From: Apiospora phragmitis
Lineage: Eukaryota > Ascomycota > Sordariomycetes > Amphisphaeriales > Apiosporaceae
NCBI GenBank assembly: GCA_038363925.1
Contig: JAQQWL010000006.1
Location: 2,956,501 to 3,020,500 of the forward strand
Direction: 5' to 3'
DNA: 64,000 bases
Shown here: positions 12,167-24,946 of the stretch, piece by piece
Layout of the letters: every line of letters starts with the position of its first letter
Numbering within the stretch: the first letter of the stretch is position 1
The notes under the pieces: model-generated
Told to the model about the DNA's origin: nothing
The model's database searches: none
The model's input: only the letters and a program-made list of their open reading frames with translations
Made by a program: the position numbers and the translations under genes

Positions 12167-12826
12167 TATATTTATGCGCATTTGTTGGATGCTGGTGGAT
12201 TACGAGGATAGGACAACGAGAGATGATGCTTACTTGCTTGTTGTTGTATCGTGGCATGGCGTTTCTGGCGTTAGCGAGCGTTTGCACCGGATTTCCCCCA
12301 GCTTACTTGAGGAGTAAGTTGGTCTCTCCGCTACTGATGGATTTCACCTCGGACTTTAGGTGTTTCTTTTTGTCTATTATTATAGCGAGCGGTCTTATAG
12401 GGCCTCGGGGGGTTGGTTTGTGGGTTGTGAACCCAGCAGGCCAGCCATGCAATCATCTCATACATGGATGGATGGTGGCATTTCTTATTGGAAAGTAGAC
12501 GATGGAAGACTGGATAAAATATGGCGCCCTGGGCAAGGGGTATATCTTCATATCTGACACTCCCCCTACTACTTTTCATACGTCATGATGTATATCTATT
12601 CTTTATGATGGATTTATCGTCTTCATAGAGTGGCATGCGAGCCAAAAACGAACATATCTACCATATGAACAAATGATCTGGTTATTACGATGCTTGTATC
12701 TCTATGTGGTCAGATTAAAAGTGATTGCAGCATTTTTGTTGATTAATATTATCTGCCGACTCTCATACTCGAACTTGGGGCGCGTTAGGCTGGCTACCCT
12801 TTTCCATACATACTTTTCTTTTTGTC
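12167..12826. other. Intergenic, convergent 3' ends
   Basis: Lies between the 3' ends of two convergent genes. AT-rich in parts, no supported gene. Confidence 0.5.
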
Positions 12827-14110
12827 TCAAGGGAGTTCAGATGGCCGCTCGTGCGCACGAGGGGACCCTGGAGAATTATCACCGTACAGCTCACTCCTGG
12901 GAAGGCCCGCAAGTTCGCTTCTTATTTGAGAGTGACGATGATCCTCTGTGACAACTTCGGGGGCCGAGATTCCCTCGTTGGGGTGGCCGGCTGGATAATG
13001 ATACGGTGGTGACGCTTGCGATCTCCTCTTTCCCAATATGCGACCTATCCAACTCGTCCGGTTGGATCCTCTACTACTTCCTTGTTTATCGCCCCATCCG
13101 TGCCCCTTTGTCTCTGTTGATGCTGTGAGCTCAGGTTGGTCAGGATGCTGCTCAGCATTGTTGTTGCGGCGACGCCGCCGCCGACCCAGCATCAAGCCAA
13201 CGAGCACTGCCAGGATCAGGGCCAGGACCGCGCCGATGACGATACCCGCTAGTGCTCCGCTGGAAAGCCCGCTCGACGTCTTCTGTGCCTCTCCTCCCAC
13301 CGTCGTCGTCGTCGCCGGCCCGGTCGGATCGGCAAGAACCGCGCTTGACGTCGTCTTCGGTGCTGTTCTTCCTCCTCCGCCGGTAAGACCAGTAAGACGG
13401 AAACTCATGGCCGCCTCTTCCATGACGACGCGCAACTGGGCCGCGTCGTCGGGCGAGCTGAACTGCGCCAGGTCGTCGTCGTTCCACCACATGGTGAAGG
13501 GCTGGTGGCGCGCCTCGAGCGCCGTGCTCGTGCGGATCGTCGTCAGGCCGGCCGTGGCGGTTGCGCCGTCCGACAGCAGGAGGGGGAAGCCTGTCGGCGT
13601 CGTCAGGGTCAGGGTCTGGGTGCACAGGTCTGTCGAGGTGCTGCGGGTTGAGAGGCTTATGGTGGCGTAGTCGAACTCGCTTTTGTGGTTAGAATGGTTA
13701 GATTGTTAGTCACACACGATCTTCTCCTCTCCTCCTTATCTCACATATAGAGATTAAACTAACCTCCGACAGCATATCCCTTTCCATACCCAGCTCGTCG
13801 GCGCTCCGCCCCACGGCACGTCGGCATTGCTCGTCCACACCTTGGTCACGGCCTTGAACTCGTGGCCCTCATAGCAGATGCCCGGCGCGTACGCGGCGGC
13901 CTTGTTGTACCGGCTCCAGCCGGCCAGCCGCTGCGTGCTGACCAGCAACTCCTGGTCGTTGGCGGTGTCCGGGCCGCCCGGGGCCGCCCGGAACCACCAC
14001 TGGTCGTTGCAGGCGTCGCCGACGGGCGCACGCGCCGTCAGCGGGAGGCCCGTGGGCGTGGTGACGGAGGTGTCGGTCGCCTCGGCCACGCGGCCTGTGA
14101 AGCTGGGCAT
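12827..14110 (-). CDS. Single-pass membrane protein with extracellular Cys-containing domain, 399 aa
   Basis: Two exons (13764-14110 and 12827-13679) joined by a GT-AG intron; phases fit and the frame is intact. Residues 1 to about 250 form a probable outer domain with scattered cysteines and tryptophans (for example GDACNDQWWFRAAPGG, PGICYEGHEF). A Thr/Ser-rich stalk follows. One strong membrane helix (IVIGAVLALILAVLVGLML) lies near residues 263-281, directly followed by GRRRRRR, a stop-transfer signal that puts the C-terminus in the cytosol. The tail of about 110 residues is Ser/Pro/basic. The layout resembles fungal Mid2/Wsc-like wall sensors and other single-span surface proteins, but I do not recognise a specific family. 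No clear N-terminal signal peptide is seen after the chosen ATG at 14110; an upstream exon carrying one is possible. Confidence 0.75.
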
Positions 14111-15779
14111 TGCCCGTCCGTTCCGAGAAGGAATGATAATAGGTGAATGCTTTTGAAACGGCAAAAAGCAGGAAACAAATGCCTGCCTGCCAGAGTCGGT
14201 ACACACAAAAGTCTTCTCCAAGTTTGATTCAGGCCAAACTGACTATTAAGAGGAAGTCTTTCGGTAGGGATGGCCTTCGCAGTCCTCAGACACTCCCGTA
14301 TAAGGCAACAATGTCAGAAGGGCCTCCTTGCGACATCTTGACACATGACGGAATATTAATCAACAGAGAATCGTATGCTGGGGCAATCAATGCGAAAACG
14401 ATCCTTGAAAGAAGGGATAGGTCATTTGTTGATTGCTCCGGCACTACCTTCTCAGAGTGACCAATCGGACATAACCATTTTGTTTTCGTTGGCTCTAAAC
14501 CGCCAAGTAATAATCCAATATTATTTACCTTGCCGCAACTGGTACGCCAACGTATATGGACGGAGTCTTGGATACAAACTGTTCCTCCGGTGAAGAAGCA
14601 CTGTAGGATAAAAGCCAGTAGAGAGAGAAAACATGTTAAGGTTGAGGAATCCCGAACCCGCAACTTCGAAAGCTGCCAACTTTTACGGCTCTTCGGTATG
14701 CTGGCCACATAGTTGGCTGGTGCCCCTTGAATATGACATGTACGCACTTACGTAGAGAAGGTGTGGTAGTACAACATCTAACCTATGCATGGCGCAGAAT
14801 GAGGCTGAGATGTGACGCATCCAACAACAAGGGCCCCTGTAAAGTAAGATGCTGGGATTGGTCCCATGATGGCGGGTCGTGGTCCAAGGAGGAGGAGTCG
14901 CATGCTAGCTGACACGGAGAACTAGGAAGGCATACGCATAAAATCCAGTCAGTAATCACAAGAGAGGTGAGGTGTAAGAAGTCTTGGTTGCCAAATTCAT
15001 AACTCGTGATCCTCATTTCCATCGCATAAACCAAGGATGATTTCCTGGTTGGTGGTGTCTGTCTGTCTTCTCTATAATACATTGAAATTCTCGCCCTTTC
15101 CGAACTTCCATCCCCTCTTTTGTCATCTCATCGAATGAATGCAGGTGCATCCAATACCAAATCATATGGCTTTCGATATTTGGTTTTCCTCAACGCCGTT
15201 TCCTCAAAACCTTTGGGATCTGACTTGCTCAGAAGGGTTCAGAACGAATATCCGGGGCTTGTTGAAAGAATGAGTGATGAAAAGAAAAAGCGAATGAGTG
15301 CAATGCCAATGCTCGTTTCGCGCCTCGAGACTTTGTCCAACTATCATAGAAACGAGAAGAATGAACGAAATCAAGAGAGAAAGAAAAAAGAAGATCTCGC
15401 GATGTGAGCAAAGTAGTCGAAGAAGGTCGAGATGAAGAAAGTGAACCAAGGGGTATCGCCGCCCGTATGATGATGATGCTGTTGAGGGTGCTGTACGTCG
15501 AAGGAGTTCTTTCCAATGGAAAGACGTCGCGGAGACACTACCTAACCCAGCCTGTCCTGTCTTTTTCTTCTTCAATGATCTTATCGACTTAGGAAAAGGG
15601 AAGGAGAAAAGAAAAGAGGGTTTCCACGAAGTGCCACGGTGTGTATCTCGAGATATTTAATGTTGCCTTCTCCTTCTTTCGTGTAGGCAATCATGAAAAG
15701 GTCGTTGGTAACAGGGCCGTGTCGTATCTCACCCAAAAACCAAGCTCTCAGAGATAAGATCGTAGCAGCCAACATACTA
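14111..15779. other. Intergenic, no supported gene
   Basis: Short overlapping frames on both strands only. The region from 15300 to 15600 has purine-rich stretches on the plus strand (the opposite strand being CT-rich). Confidence 0.45.
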
Positions 15780-18060
15780 CTACTCTCCCTTGTTTGTTTC
15801 GCTCATGCCCCCGTCGATGTTGCTGAGTGAAGCATATGGGTTGCCGGTAGAGATGACCCCGCGTAATGGCTGGTTGATCGCGTGACCCATCGGAGCCGGG
15901 GTCGGAGGAGCGATGGGCCCAAAGGGGACCTGCTCCAAGCTGTGGCTGTTCATTAGTCAATAAGCGGTTCTCATCAAGTTTTCGGGGGAAAAGAAGCGAG
16001 TGTCATAGGCACAACTTACCTACGGGGCTGTCCGGTGCCATTGGGTTTCCACGCTTATGATGCTGGGCCATGTTCAGCGGGTTGCTTCCGATGCCACCCC
16101 TGTCCGGATATGCTGCCCATAGGATGATCGCCATATCCATGAGAGGCATCCTCACTGCTGCCGAAGTTTGAACGACGCCAAGCAAGGTTACCTCTAGCAC
16201 CTGGTCCATTGTTGCCGACATGGCCGCCTCCCATAGCTGCACCACCACCACCATCGCTACCGGCCCCGCGTCCTCCAAAGCCGCCGCCGTCGTTACCTCG
16301 TGTACTCTCAATACCAATACTAACTCTTTCGCCAGTAGAGCCAGGACCAGGGCCGGAGCTGGGACCATCTTGTTCGCCATCCGAAGGGTCCCGCTGCCGA
16401 GCCAGTTCGGCCTGATGCTTCTTCCACCACGCGGGCAGACCGTGGAACAGGCCCAGCGTATGCTGCGTCACCTTATCAAACGGCATCTCGTGCTTGTACT
16501 TGCATCCCTGCTGGGTGAAAGCGCAGACACCTTCATGGACCCACTTGTCACAGTAGATCTTGGGGCGCCGCTGGGGAAACTGGTGCTGCTGAGACTGAGA
16601 CTGAGACTGAGGCTGAGGCTGATGATGATGATGACTGTGGCCGACTCTTCCCCCTCCTCCGGCTTGGTGACCGCTGTGACCGTGACCAGCGTGGTGGTGC
16701 TGGTTGGCAGGGGCGTGCATGGAGCTGTTCAGATCACCCAGGGCACCGCCGCCGCCACTTCCCAAGGGCTGTCGCGGCCCCTGGATGTTGGTGAGAGCCC
16801 GGAGCGGTAGGGATTGCTGGTGGTGGTCTATGTTCGGAGCTGGGGCCGCGGCAGTAGGGCCGCCGGTCGAGGTGGAGTTATTGCCGCCATGAGAGCGGAT
16901 AGGAGTCCGGGGACCTTCACCCGTGATCGTGTCAATATGAGCCTGGCGCTGACTTGTTAGCTTGTGGAGTTCGGTAAACTCTCCTGCCTGGGATATTGTG
17001 ACGAGTTCAACAACAGTATGTACACGGAAGTGCTGATAGGGAGCAAGGATGAATGCGAGATCTTGCGTGGGAGACCAGGAGCCTAGTGACAGCCACACAA
17101 TGCCTGCTTTGTGAAAGTTACTGGGGTATCAAGAAAAGGCTTACCTGGATATTGTCGGGGGTAGGCGGAGGTGTCTGTTTTGTGTTCATCATAACATCAG
17201 TATCGTTGGTAGTGAATGATATGTGACACGACCAATAGTCAGGCTGGCGAGGGGAGGAAGGCGCAACCGGGTTTGTTATATTTAATTACCTTGAGCATGA
17301 CCGGCTCGACGTTGCTCGATCGTCCGTTTGCAGGCAGGGCTCGCGGTGCCGGTAACACAATCATACCCAAACAATCCTGCTGGAGCGCTGGCACATCGCA
17401 AAGCGTCGGAATCATGTCCGCTGGGATCAAGCGCGTATATTTCCCATTACCTCGGTCGTAGCAGTATGCATAGCAGTTGTCAAGCAGGGCTTCTGGGAAG
17501 GCCATGCTGTCACTTGGAGAATATAAGGAAGGAATGCTGGTCAGTAGCTGCTGCTGCTGCTGATAGACTGGAACAGGGCGACCAAAGTGATGCTGTTGCT
17601 GCTGATTCTGGGGATTGGTAGGGTCGAGGTTGTAGTACATGCCCTGATCGGCCATGGCCTGAGCGCGCCAGTTGATTGAAGTGAGGCTTCGGGAAGCGAG
17701 ATTGCCTGGGCCCACGGGAGCACCAGGCCGAATACCTTGGGGCTGCTGGTAGTTTGCGGGACCACCAGTTCGCTCGATGTTGGACTTGCTGCTGGGTCTA
17801 CGCATGTTCAGCCCGTCAGCAGACGGGACCGAGGTCTTGTCCATCTTGGATGGCTGCTGGTCAACGAGGGCGTTGTTGGTCTCGGGAACTATACTAGACG
17901 TGGTAACAAGATGATGAAGATCCAGAAGAGGAGACGAACGGTGCGAGGATGTGTCGGGAGAAGTGGACCGGGTCGTAGCGCGAGAAGGCCCAGAGGAATA
18001 AGAAGCCTCCGAGGGAGAGTGGATGGTTGGACCCGTTGTTGGCAGGAGAGAGGGATCCAT
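15780..18060 (-). CDS. Fungal C-x8-C-x6-C-x3-H zinc-finger protein
   Basis: Minus-strand gene. The first exon runs from the ATG at 18060 (MDPSLLPTTGP) to about 17292, ending EPVMLK before GTAATT. A 30-nt mini-exon (17145-17174, TPPPTPDNIQ) follows. A long exon from about 17110 begins IVWLSLGSWSPTQDLAFILAP and holds His/Gln/Gly-rich low-complexity sequence and the zinc finger CDKWVHEGVCAFTQQGCKYKH. The last exon, 15780-15939, ends SNIDGGMSETNKGE. The middle exon changes frame near 16110-16130: the continuation AYPDRGGIGSNPLNMAQHHK is one base off. The phases after the mini-exon and into the last exon also do not add up. I read these as single-base errors or misplaced junctions. Such CCCH fingers usually bind RNA; the target is unknown. 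An ATG at 18102 is an alternative start. Confidence 0.75.
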
Positions 18061-18958
18061 TGTGAAGTCAAGGGGGAAGAGGAAGGCCGGGATCAAAGGC
18101 ATAAAGACCCCCAGGGCCAGGCGAATGCTTCAACAGAAGGGACTAGAAGGCAGGGCAAACGGGCGAAGAGGGACCCGCGTTTATCTATTCGGTGTGGTGG
18201 TTTGGTGTGCAGTGTAATCTCCAAATGCCCAGTCCCCAGGGCTCCCGGTTGTCACGTCACCAAAAGACTTCAACTTGTGGCAGAGGCAGAGACAGAGGCA
18301 GAGGCAGTGACAGCGACAAGAAGAAGATGGGACGAAGGGGGGAAGCAACATAGTCAGTATGTAACGAGACCAAGCAAAGCCGGTGATGGGCTGGCTATCC
18401 TTTAAGCGAATCAATCCAAGCCCGTCTTGACCAGGCAATCGAGCTGGCAGCCAAAGGACAGAAAGGACGGGTTGGCATCAAGACCGTTTGCTGAAGAATT
18501 TCAAATAAGGTTAGATACATCACCAACGGCTACCTGCAGAGGGCTTGTCTTGTTTCCCACGTGACAAACGCCCGTCGGCCCAGTATATACCTGCATTACT
18601 TACACGACCGACCTATCTTTGTCAACCATGTTGTTCGTTGCCCCTTGATTGCCATGGAATATTATCATGCATGGAGACGTGGACCACACTTAGCTCACCG
18701 TCACGATAGATAATTGCCAAAGAAACAAGACCACAAACAGGAGTGTCACAAATCATTGCTTGATTTCTCTATATGCCAATCGTCTCTGTTTCTCCCTCGG
18801 CCCTCTGTTGCCTGATCATGACTGTTGTGCCAAAGAGCAACGGACCATGCTGTCCCAAGAGAGCGATGCAAAGGTGCCATTGGGGCAAAATACCATTTCT
18901 TCGCCAGCAATCCATATCCATACATTCATGAGGACAAGCCCTGTCTGGTGGACCGTCG
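18061..18958. other. Intergenic region between two leftward genes
   Basis: Upstream region of the zinc-finger gene and 3' flank of the remodeler gene. It contains a short GAGGCA-type imperfect repeat near 18280-18310. No supported gene. Confidence 0.5.
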
Positions 18959-21900
18959 TCAAACCCATTTATCTTCCTTGTTATTTCGTGCATTCAACTC
19001 TTTGAGCTTCATGGATAGTTGGTTTTTCATTGCCTGCACGGCTGTGGGATCTGCTTTAGATCTCCGGAGCTCATCAAGTGCAATTCGCAACCCCATTTCT
19101 TGGTTAATGTCAACGCATTCAAGCTTGCCGGACTTGTGATGCTTCTCGCAGATAACACAAGCCGGAATTCCGGGAGACTGACTGTAACCAGTGGAAAACT
19201 GTCCGTTACTAGTAGACACATCCTGAGCTCGTTGTGGGGGTGGTAGTGCATTAGAACTTAGCACGGCAGGAGGTGCTTGAGTGCGAGGTGCACCCTTTTC
19301 TGAAGGCCGATGAAGTCTCGGCATGTTCTCCCGAGCCTGCGCTTGCATGGCTCGTCGAACACTCTCCGGTGGTGGCACCGGAAAACTGGGTAACGTTACT
19401 GCTACCTTGGGACTGTACGTCGGTGGTAGGTTCGACGTTAGGGTTGGGTGAGGGTGGCCTGTCATGGCCATCTTCTGCCACTGTTGTGGCATCATTGCTT
19501 GTTGCTGAGGCATCATTGGCTGTTGCCGTAGCTGAAGACTCATTTGTTTCGGTCTCTGCTGCTGAGGGTTTTGGAGAGGCGACGGGCGATTCGGTAGGGG
19601 CTTGCTCTGGTTCACCTTGTCCGCCGGCAGTGGGTTTTTTCGCGGCCGGCCCCTTCTTTTGGGCTGGGCGTCTGCGACGTGTGGGCTGGGCAGGCTTTCG
19701 GCCGGTATTGCCGCGCGTGGGGGCGATAGAGGGAAGGGTAGTTGTGGCAGTGGTACCTGTGTTGTTTGTATCATTGGTGCTTTGTGGAGTGTTAACATCT
19801 GTCTTCGCCTTCTTTGATGGACTTTCTGTAGTAGTAGTTGGGACAGCGGCAGAGCGCTTCGTACCTTTGTGGCCCTTTGTCTGAATTGTGTTTTCGTCTG
19901 TGCCATCAATGTGTTCGTCGTCATCGTCACTCTCCTCAATCTTGCCATCGATGTACAGCTCATCATCCACCTCCATTTCAGACCCGCTGTCGTTCCCCTG
20001 TGGCTGTTGTTCCATTAAAAGATCGTCATTAACGCCTTCAATGAAGTCACTCACGATATTGGTATTGTAAACCTTGTTAACCCGACGCCGAGCTCCACGA
20101 CCGTAAGTTTGTTGTGTGGCAGCAAGTTCTGCTTCGGCCTCTGCCTCACGTTGTTTGAGGATGTTTTCCCAAATACTTCCAGCAGCTGGCGTGTCATCGT
20201 CATCAGCGGCATCCTCTTCCGTGTTAGCATCGAGGTCGCCTTTGTCATTAGCCCAGACGCGGGCAAAGGAGAATTGTGATTCAGCACTTTCATCAGAACC
20301 TGCATTAGTGGTCTCAACTTGTGTTCGGTCAAGCAGTTTATCAACCGAGGCACTATCGTAGACGATCTTGTCCTGCGCTTCATCAGCGAACAATGCCTGA
20401 GCACCATGCTTGAGAATAGACTCGAGATCATCGCCAGCATCGTCGCCAGCGTCCATCGATTCGATGAGTGCATGATCAAGCGCCATCTTCTTCCGGCCGA
20501 TTTGCATGATCTTCTCCTCTACTGTGTTCTTTGTCATCAGCTGGAAGCAGAGAACCTTGTTCTTCTGTCCGATGCGATGAGCACGAGACAATGCTTGGAT
20601 GTCCTGGTGAGGGTTGAAATCTGGATCATAAATGATGACCGTGTCAGCAGTCGCCAGATTGATACCAACGCCACCAGCTCGTGTAGAAAGAAGCATAGCA
20701 AACAATGGCGAATCGGGCGCGTTAAAGGCATCGATACGCTTCTGCTTGTCAAGAGCAGATATACTTCCATCAATGCGTGCGTGCGCAAGCCCAAGGCCTG
20801 TCATGAAGTCTTCAATGATAGTTAAGCTCATGAGAAATTGACTGAAGATCAGGACCCGATGGCCGCGCTCCTTCAGCTTGGGAAGCATGACATTGAGAAG
20901 GAGTAGTTTGCCAGAGGCTTCAACCATGTTGGCTTGGATCCTGGCTGGATCTGTAACAGTACGGTCCTCAACGTCGTCGCTGAAGATGAACGGGTGGCAC
21001 AAGCAGCGACGCAGCTCCATTAAGATGTTATTGAGGCTTTTCCGTTCTCCAGCTTTGACTTTGCTTCTTGAAATGATTGCTTTGATGAGTTGTGGGTTCC
21101 TTGACATGATCGACCTGGATAGCTTCTCTTGAAGGACGGACATGGTGACGGGCAAGATAACTTGAGCCATAGACGGGAGGAATTTCAGGACTTGTACCTT
21201 GGTTCGTCGAAGAAAGTATGGCCGAATCATTTGGTGCAATTCAGGTATGTTGTCCTTGGTCAACTCTGCATACTTTGCATCGAGCTCCTCCGCATTGCGA
21301 GCAGGATCAATGAATTGCAGAAGATTAAACAGCTCTCGCTTATTGTTCTGAAGAGGTGTTCCAGTAAGCAGAAGTCTGAAAGGTATCTTCATACTCTGTA
21401 GAGCGAGATAAAGTTGACTCTCATCGTTCTTGAGCCTTTGGCCCTCATCAACGATAAGACCAGCCCAGTTCACCGAGCGGAAGGTTGCCCGGGCCTCAAC
21501 GGCTGCTTCATAAGACATGATGACAACATGAGCTTTCATGCCGCCCTTGGCACCCTCCGGGAAGAGTTCATGGTTATAGGCAAGCTGTTGCGCTTCTTTC
21601 CCACCGTGATATGTAACAACCCGTAAGCCAGGAGCCCACTGCTTCAGTTCACGGCGCCAATTAGGGCATGTTGAGTTTGGAACAACAACGAGGAAAGGCC
21701 AGCAGTTTGGCTTGTCCTCTACCAAAGAGCTGATGAAGGCCACCACCTGGACAGTTTTTCCAAGACCCATCTCGTCGGCCAAGATCACGTTGTGTTTTTG
21801 GTGGAAATTGAACAGCAACCAGTTGACGCCTTCCATTTGGTACTCCATCAACTTGCCGCGCTTCAGACCGGGAGGCTGAATTCCTTTGAGTTCACACTCT

Positions 21901-24900
21901 TTGGCGAAGTCCAGGGAACGATACTGTTGGATACGCTCCTCATCTTGTGTTCTGGTATTGTTCGGAAATATACCCCCTCGAGATATTCCTCGTAAGCAGC
22001 ACAAAAAGCTTCCCAAGGTGCATTTGAGTTTTTTGGCGGAGGGGTATCCCAAACAGCCTCTGTGTAGCTGAGCCCTTGGAACTTCACCTGTACATCTTTG
22101 ATGTCTGATAAACGGGTCAAGTCCTTGGCCTTGTTCGAGTTGTTCAGTCTCTTATGGTAGTTCACACGGAGCAAGACGTCAGCGAGCAGCCACTCTTCCT
22201 CGACGGCATCCTTGGTGGTCATTTTGGGCAAAAGGCTGGTTTCCCGCTTGGCAAAAGCAGAGCGCATTGCACTTGCAGCAACACCAAAGACCCAGGTACC
22301 AGGCATCCAGGTATCGTGGAAGTGAGAACGCCCATCCCATTTGACCAAGTATTCTTTGGCGTCCTCGGTGAGATCAAAATACGTTTGGCTCTTGATGTAA
22401 GTACTCTCATCGACTGGTCGCCATGCAACTAAGGCGTGAATCTTGTTATCCGAGTCGACACAGTCTTTGCATTTCCAGTCCACCATGGCATACTCCTCGA
22501 GTCTATCGGCACGGATGTCACTGGCGATCTCACCATCCTTTGTGAGAGGAGGCAGGTGGTCAAAGTGAATGCCACGCTTGCAGGAGGAGCAGCGGAATAG
22601 AAGTGACTCTGCATTGTTGAGCAAGTTGGGATCGACAGGTGTGATGGGATCCTCGCCTTCGTTCTCTTCGCGGAGCTTTTCCTCTTTGCTTTGGCGTTTT
22701 CTTGGTCGAGAATTCGGAACATGAAGGGTTATCGAGCTTGCATGTTTGGCACATGGCATGGTCTGGAGCATTCCCATCTTTCCTGCGGTAGATTCCGATG
22801 CAGATGCGGCACTGCAACACAAAGTCATCGTGGCCAATCTTTGTGACTCTGTGATCTCGCTGAGACCGAACGCCGAGACAGATCTTATGGAACGAGTAAG
22901 AACAGCCTTGACAGTAGACAAGAGAACCTTTGCCAGAGTTTGCTTTGCCCTGACAAACGCTACATTCCTGAGAATGCATTTTCGCAAAATCTGACTCTGA
23001 GACCAAAGGCTTGAAGATTTCTTTGACAGAAACATGCTTTGGGGCTGTATCGATCTTATCCTCGTAGATAACGTAATCGTCATCCACGTCGGGCACGCCA
23101 TAGTCGAGCGCGGCCTTTGCGGTGGACCTTCCGGATCTCCGGGTGTTGGTCTCGAACTCGATTGACGAATCTCTGTCGTTGCGGCGCTGTGGCTGGCTGC
23201 ACCTAGCCACCCTCTTCTTTTTGCGAGCCGAGGATCGTTTAGCAGGTGCAAGGTCCGACACCACCGGACGGAGTGTGGTGTCACCATCCGAGTCATTCGC
23301 CAGCTCATCTTCTGAGGAATTTGCTTGAGCATAGGCATTGGTTATCTTGGACTTGACGCCATTGGACGCCCGCGTTACTCTCTTGCTCGTAGTTGCTGCT
23401 GCTGCCCGGGTACCACGAGTCCTGAATATCGAAGGTTCTTCATCAGAGTCGGCACCATCGTCGTCCTCATCTGAAAATCCACCGCGTCCACTGCCAGGTC
23501 GGTGGTCTACCGATGCCTGTCTAGACAAGGTTGTCTGTCTTTGACTGCGACGAACAGGAGCTTTGGTTCGAAGCCGTTTCTTTCTTGGTTGGTCCGAACC
23601 AGAATACTGCGAGTCCGAATATTCCCCCTCAAGGAAAGAGCGCTCCAGTGCGCCACGACGCGCCATGTCGCTCTGTTCTGAAGCACGTCTTTGGTTGTGC
23701 TGGAATTTGTTTAGAGAGTGACTTCCATGCTCCAGCTCATAGAGATCGTCGTAAGCCACCTGCCATTCAGCTATGTCAGTGACTTACAATCCAGGTTGCG
23801 AAGAGAAATGTGTATGCAAGGTATGTAAAGCAAAGCTGGAGGACTTGGGTAAAAACTTGGGGTGAAGAGGGCAGCAAGTGAAAACTTGGTTGGGAAATAA
23901 ATGGCTCGTGTGCATAAGCTCACAAGAACCCAAAAACAATTGATCGGATCACAAGTCCTGCACTTGCAAATGACATACCATCTTGTTTTTGTAGTTGGTA
24001 TGCTGTTCAGTTCAGTGAATGGGGATGGGGACCAGTGTAAGGAGACAATCGGCAATGATAATCGATGAAGTACCGGGTACCCAAATCCGTGACCCAGTAA
24101 CTTTTGCAGCGTTAAAGAGAAGCTGACAAAACGGATGCGAGGAATCGGAAGAGGAGGAATATCAGGTGGGAAGTTGAGTGGATGTGTGGTGTGTGGTGTG
24201 GTGTAGAGGAAGAGAGAGAAAGAGTGAACCCTGGGGTCATCGATTATGATAACTTGAGGGCAGGTGCCCAATGCACTTTAGGGGAGATGGGATTTGGGAG
24301 GTAGAACGCATTACTGAGCTGGTAGATATGCAGTCTACCTCAATGCAAGCGCGCAATCACCCCAACTTGATAAGGTAATTTGTACAAGAAGCTCACTTAC
24401 CATATCGACGCGACCATCGTCAAACTCAACTTCGTACCAAACTTCACCGTCCTGCTCAACCTCCCTTGTCACCTTCTCGACTGTCCAGCTGGGGGGAAGG
24501 ATCTCGTACGAGTCGGGATCTTTTGGCGGGTAGAGGACGACCTCGATTGGAAACAGTCTCGACTGTGTTACTTCCTGAGCTTGGCTGGCGGACTCTTGCA
24601 ACTCTTCTAGTTCCTCTACATCCTCAGAGTCTTGTGCATTATCGCTGGCAAGTTTCTTCTCGGCTTCCTCGCTGCTGGGTAGCACATCCGCTACGGATTC
24701 GTCATGCTCGGAGTCTTGGATCATGTTCTCGTCTTTTGGTGAGCTGCCCGGATTGATAATGTCACCGGCCGCCGGCGATCTTTGTAGACCGGCGTTCACA
24801 TCACCCGAGATGTCTCTATCCCCATCGATGTCCATCGCGTCTGGCTCAGCGGCGCCAACATCCGGTAGATCGAACGCGAAGTCATCCATCTCGCTGTCGC

Positions 24901-24946
24901 CGAATGAGTTTTCGGTGGTTATATTGCGCTTCAATTCTGTCTGCAT
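18959..24946 (-). CDS. mit1: Mit1-like SNF2/CHD chromatin remodeler with PHD finger, frame breaks
   Basis: ATP-dependent nucleosome remodeler resembling fission yeast Mit1 of the SHREC silencing complex. Exon 1 (24401-24946) holds an acidic N-terminus and a chromo-like segment, WYEVEFDDGRVDM. It joins in phase to VAYDDLYELEHGSHSL at 23759 across a 641-nt intron. A PHD finger follows (CSVC, YCQGC, FHKIC, CRIC). Then come a second Cys-rich segment (FRCSSCKRGIHFDH, WKCKDC), a chromo-like region (EYLVKWDGRSHFHDTW) and the helicase core. The core shows DEMGLGKT, DEGQ in place of DEAH, LLLTGTPLQNN, STRAGGVGIN and SRAHRIGQ. The tail has an AT-hook-like RRGRPRKNP and a conserved-looking Cys/His end (CVICEKHHKSGKLECVDINQ). 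Frame breaks lie near 22709-22717, at the five-base run 21973-21977, and near 19650-19800. They look like single-base errors rather than decay, because the rest is well kept. Confidence 0.88.

Noticed and set aside
13038..13670. Plus-strand frame of 210 codons, Arg/Pro/Val-rich
   Set aside because: Antisense shadow of the GC-rich exon of the single-span membrane protein.
16209..16892. Plus-strand frames opposite the CCCH gene
   Set aside because: Low-complexity shadows of the Gly/His/Gln-rich coding strand; no domain.
19273..19884. Plus-strand frame of 203 codons opposite the remodeler
   Set aside because: Antisense to the Ser/Thr/Ala-rich tail of the Mit1-like protein, which explains its composition.
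23771..24271. Minus-strand frame of 166 codons between the two parts of the remodeler
   Set aside because: Lies in the proposed intron, is Pro/Leu/Phe-rich through CT-rich DNA, and has no domain; the flanking exons join in phase without it.
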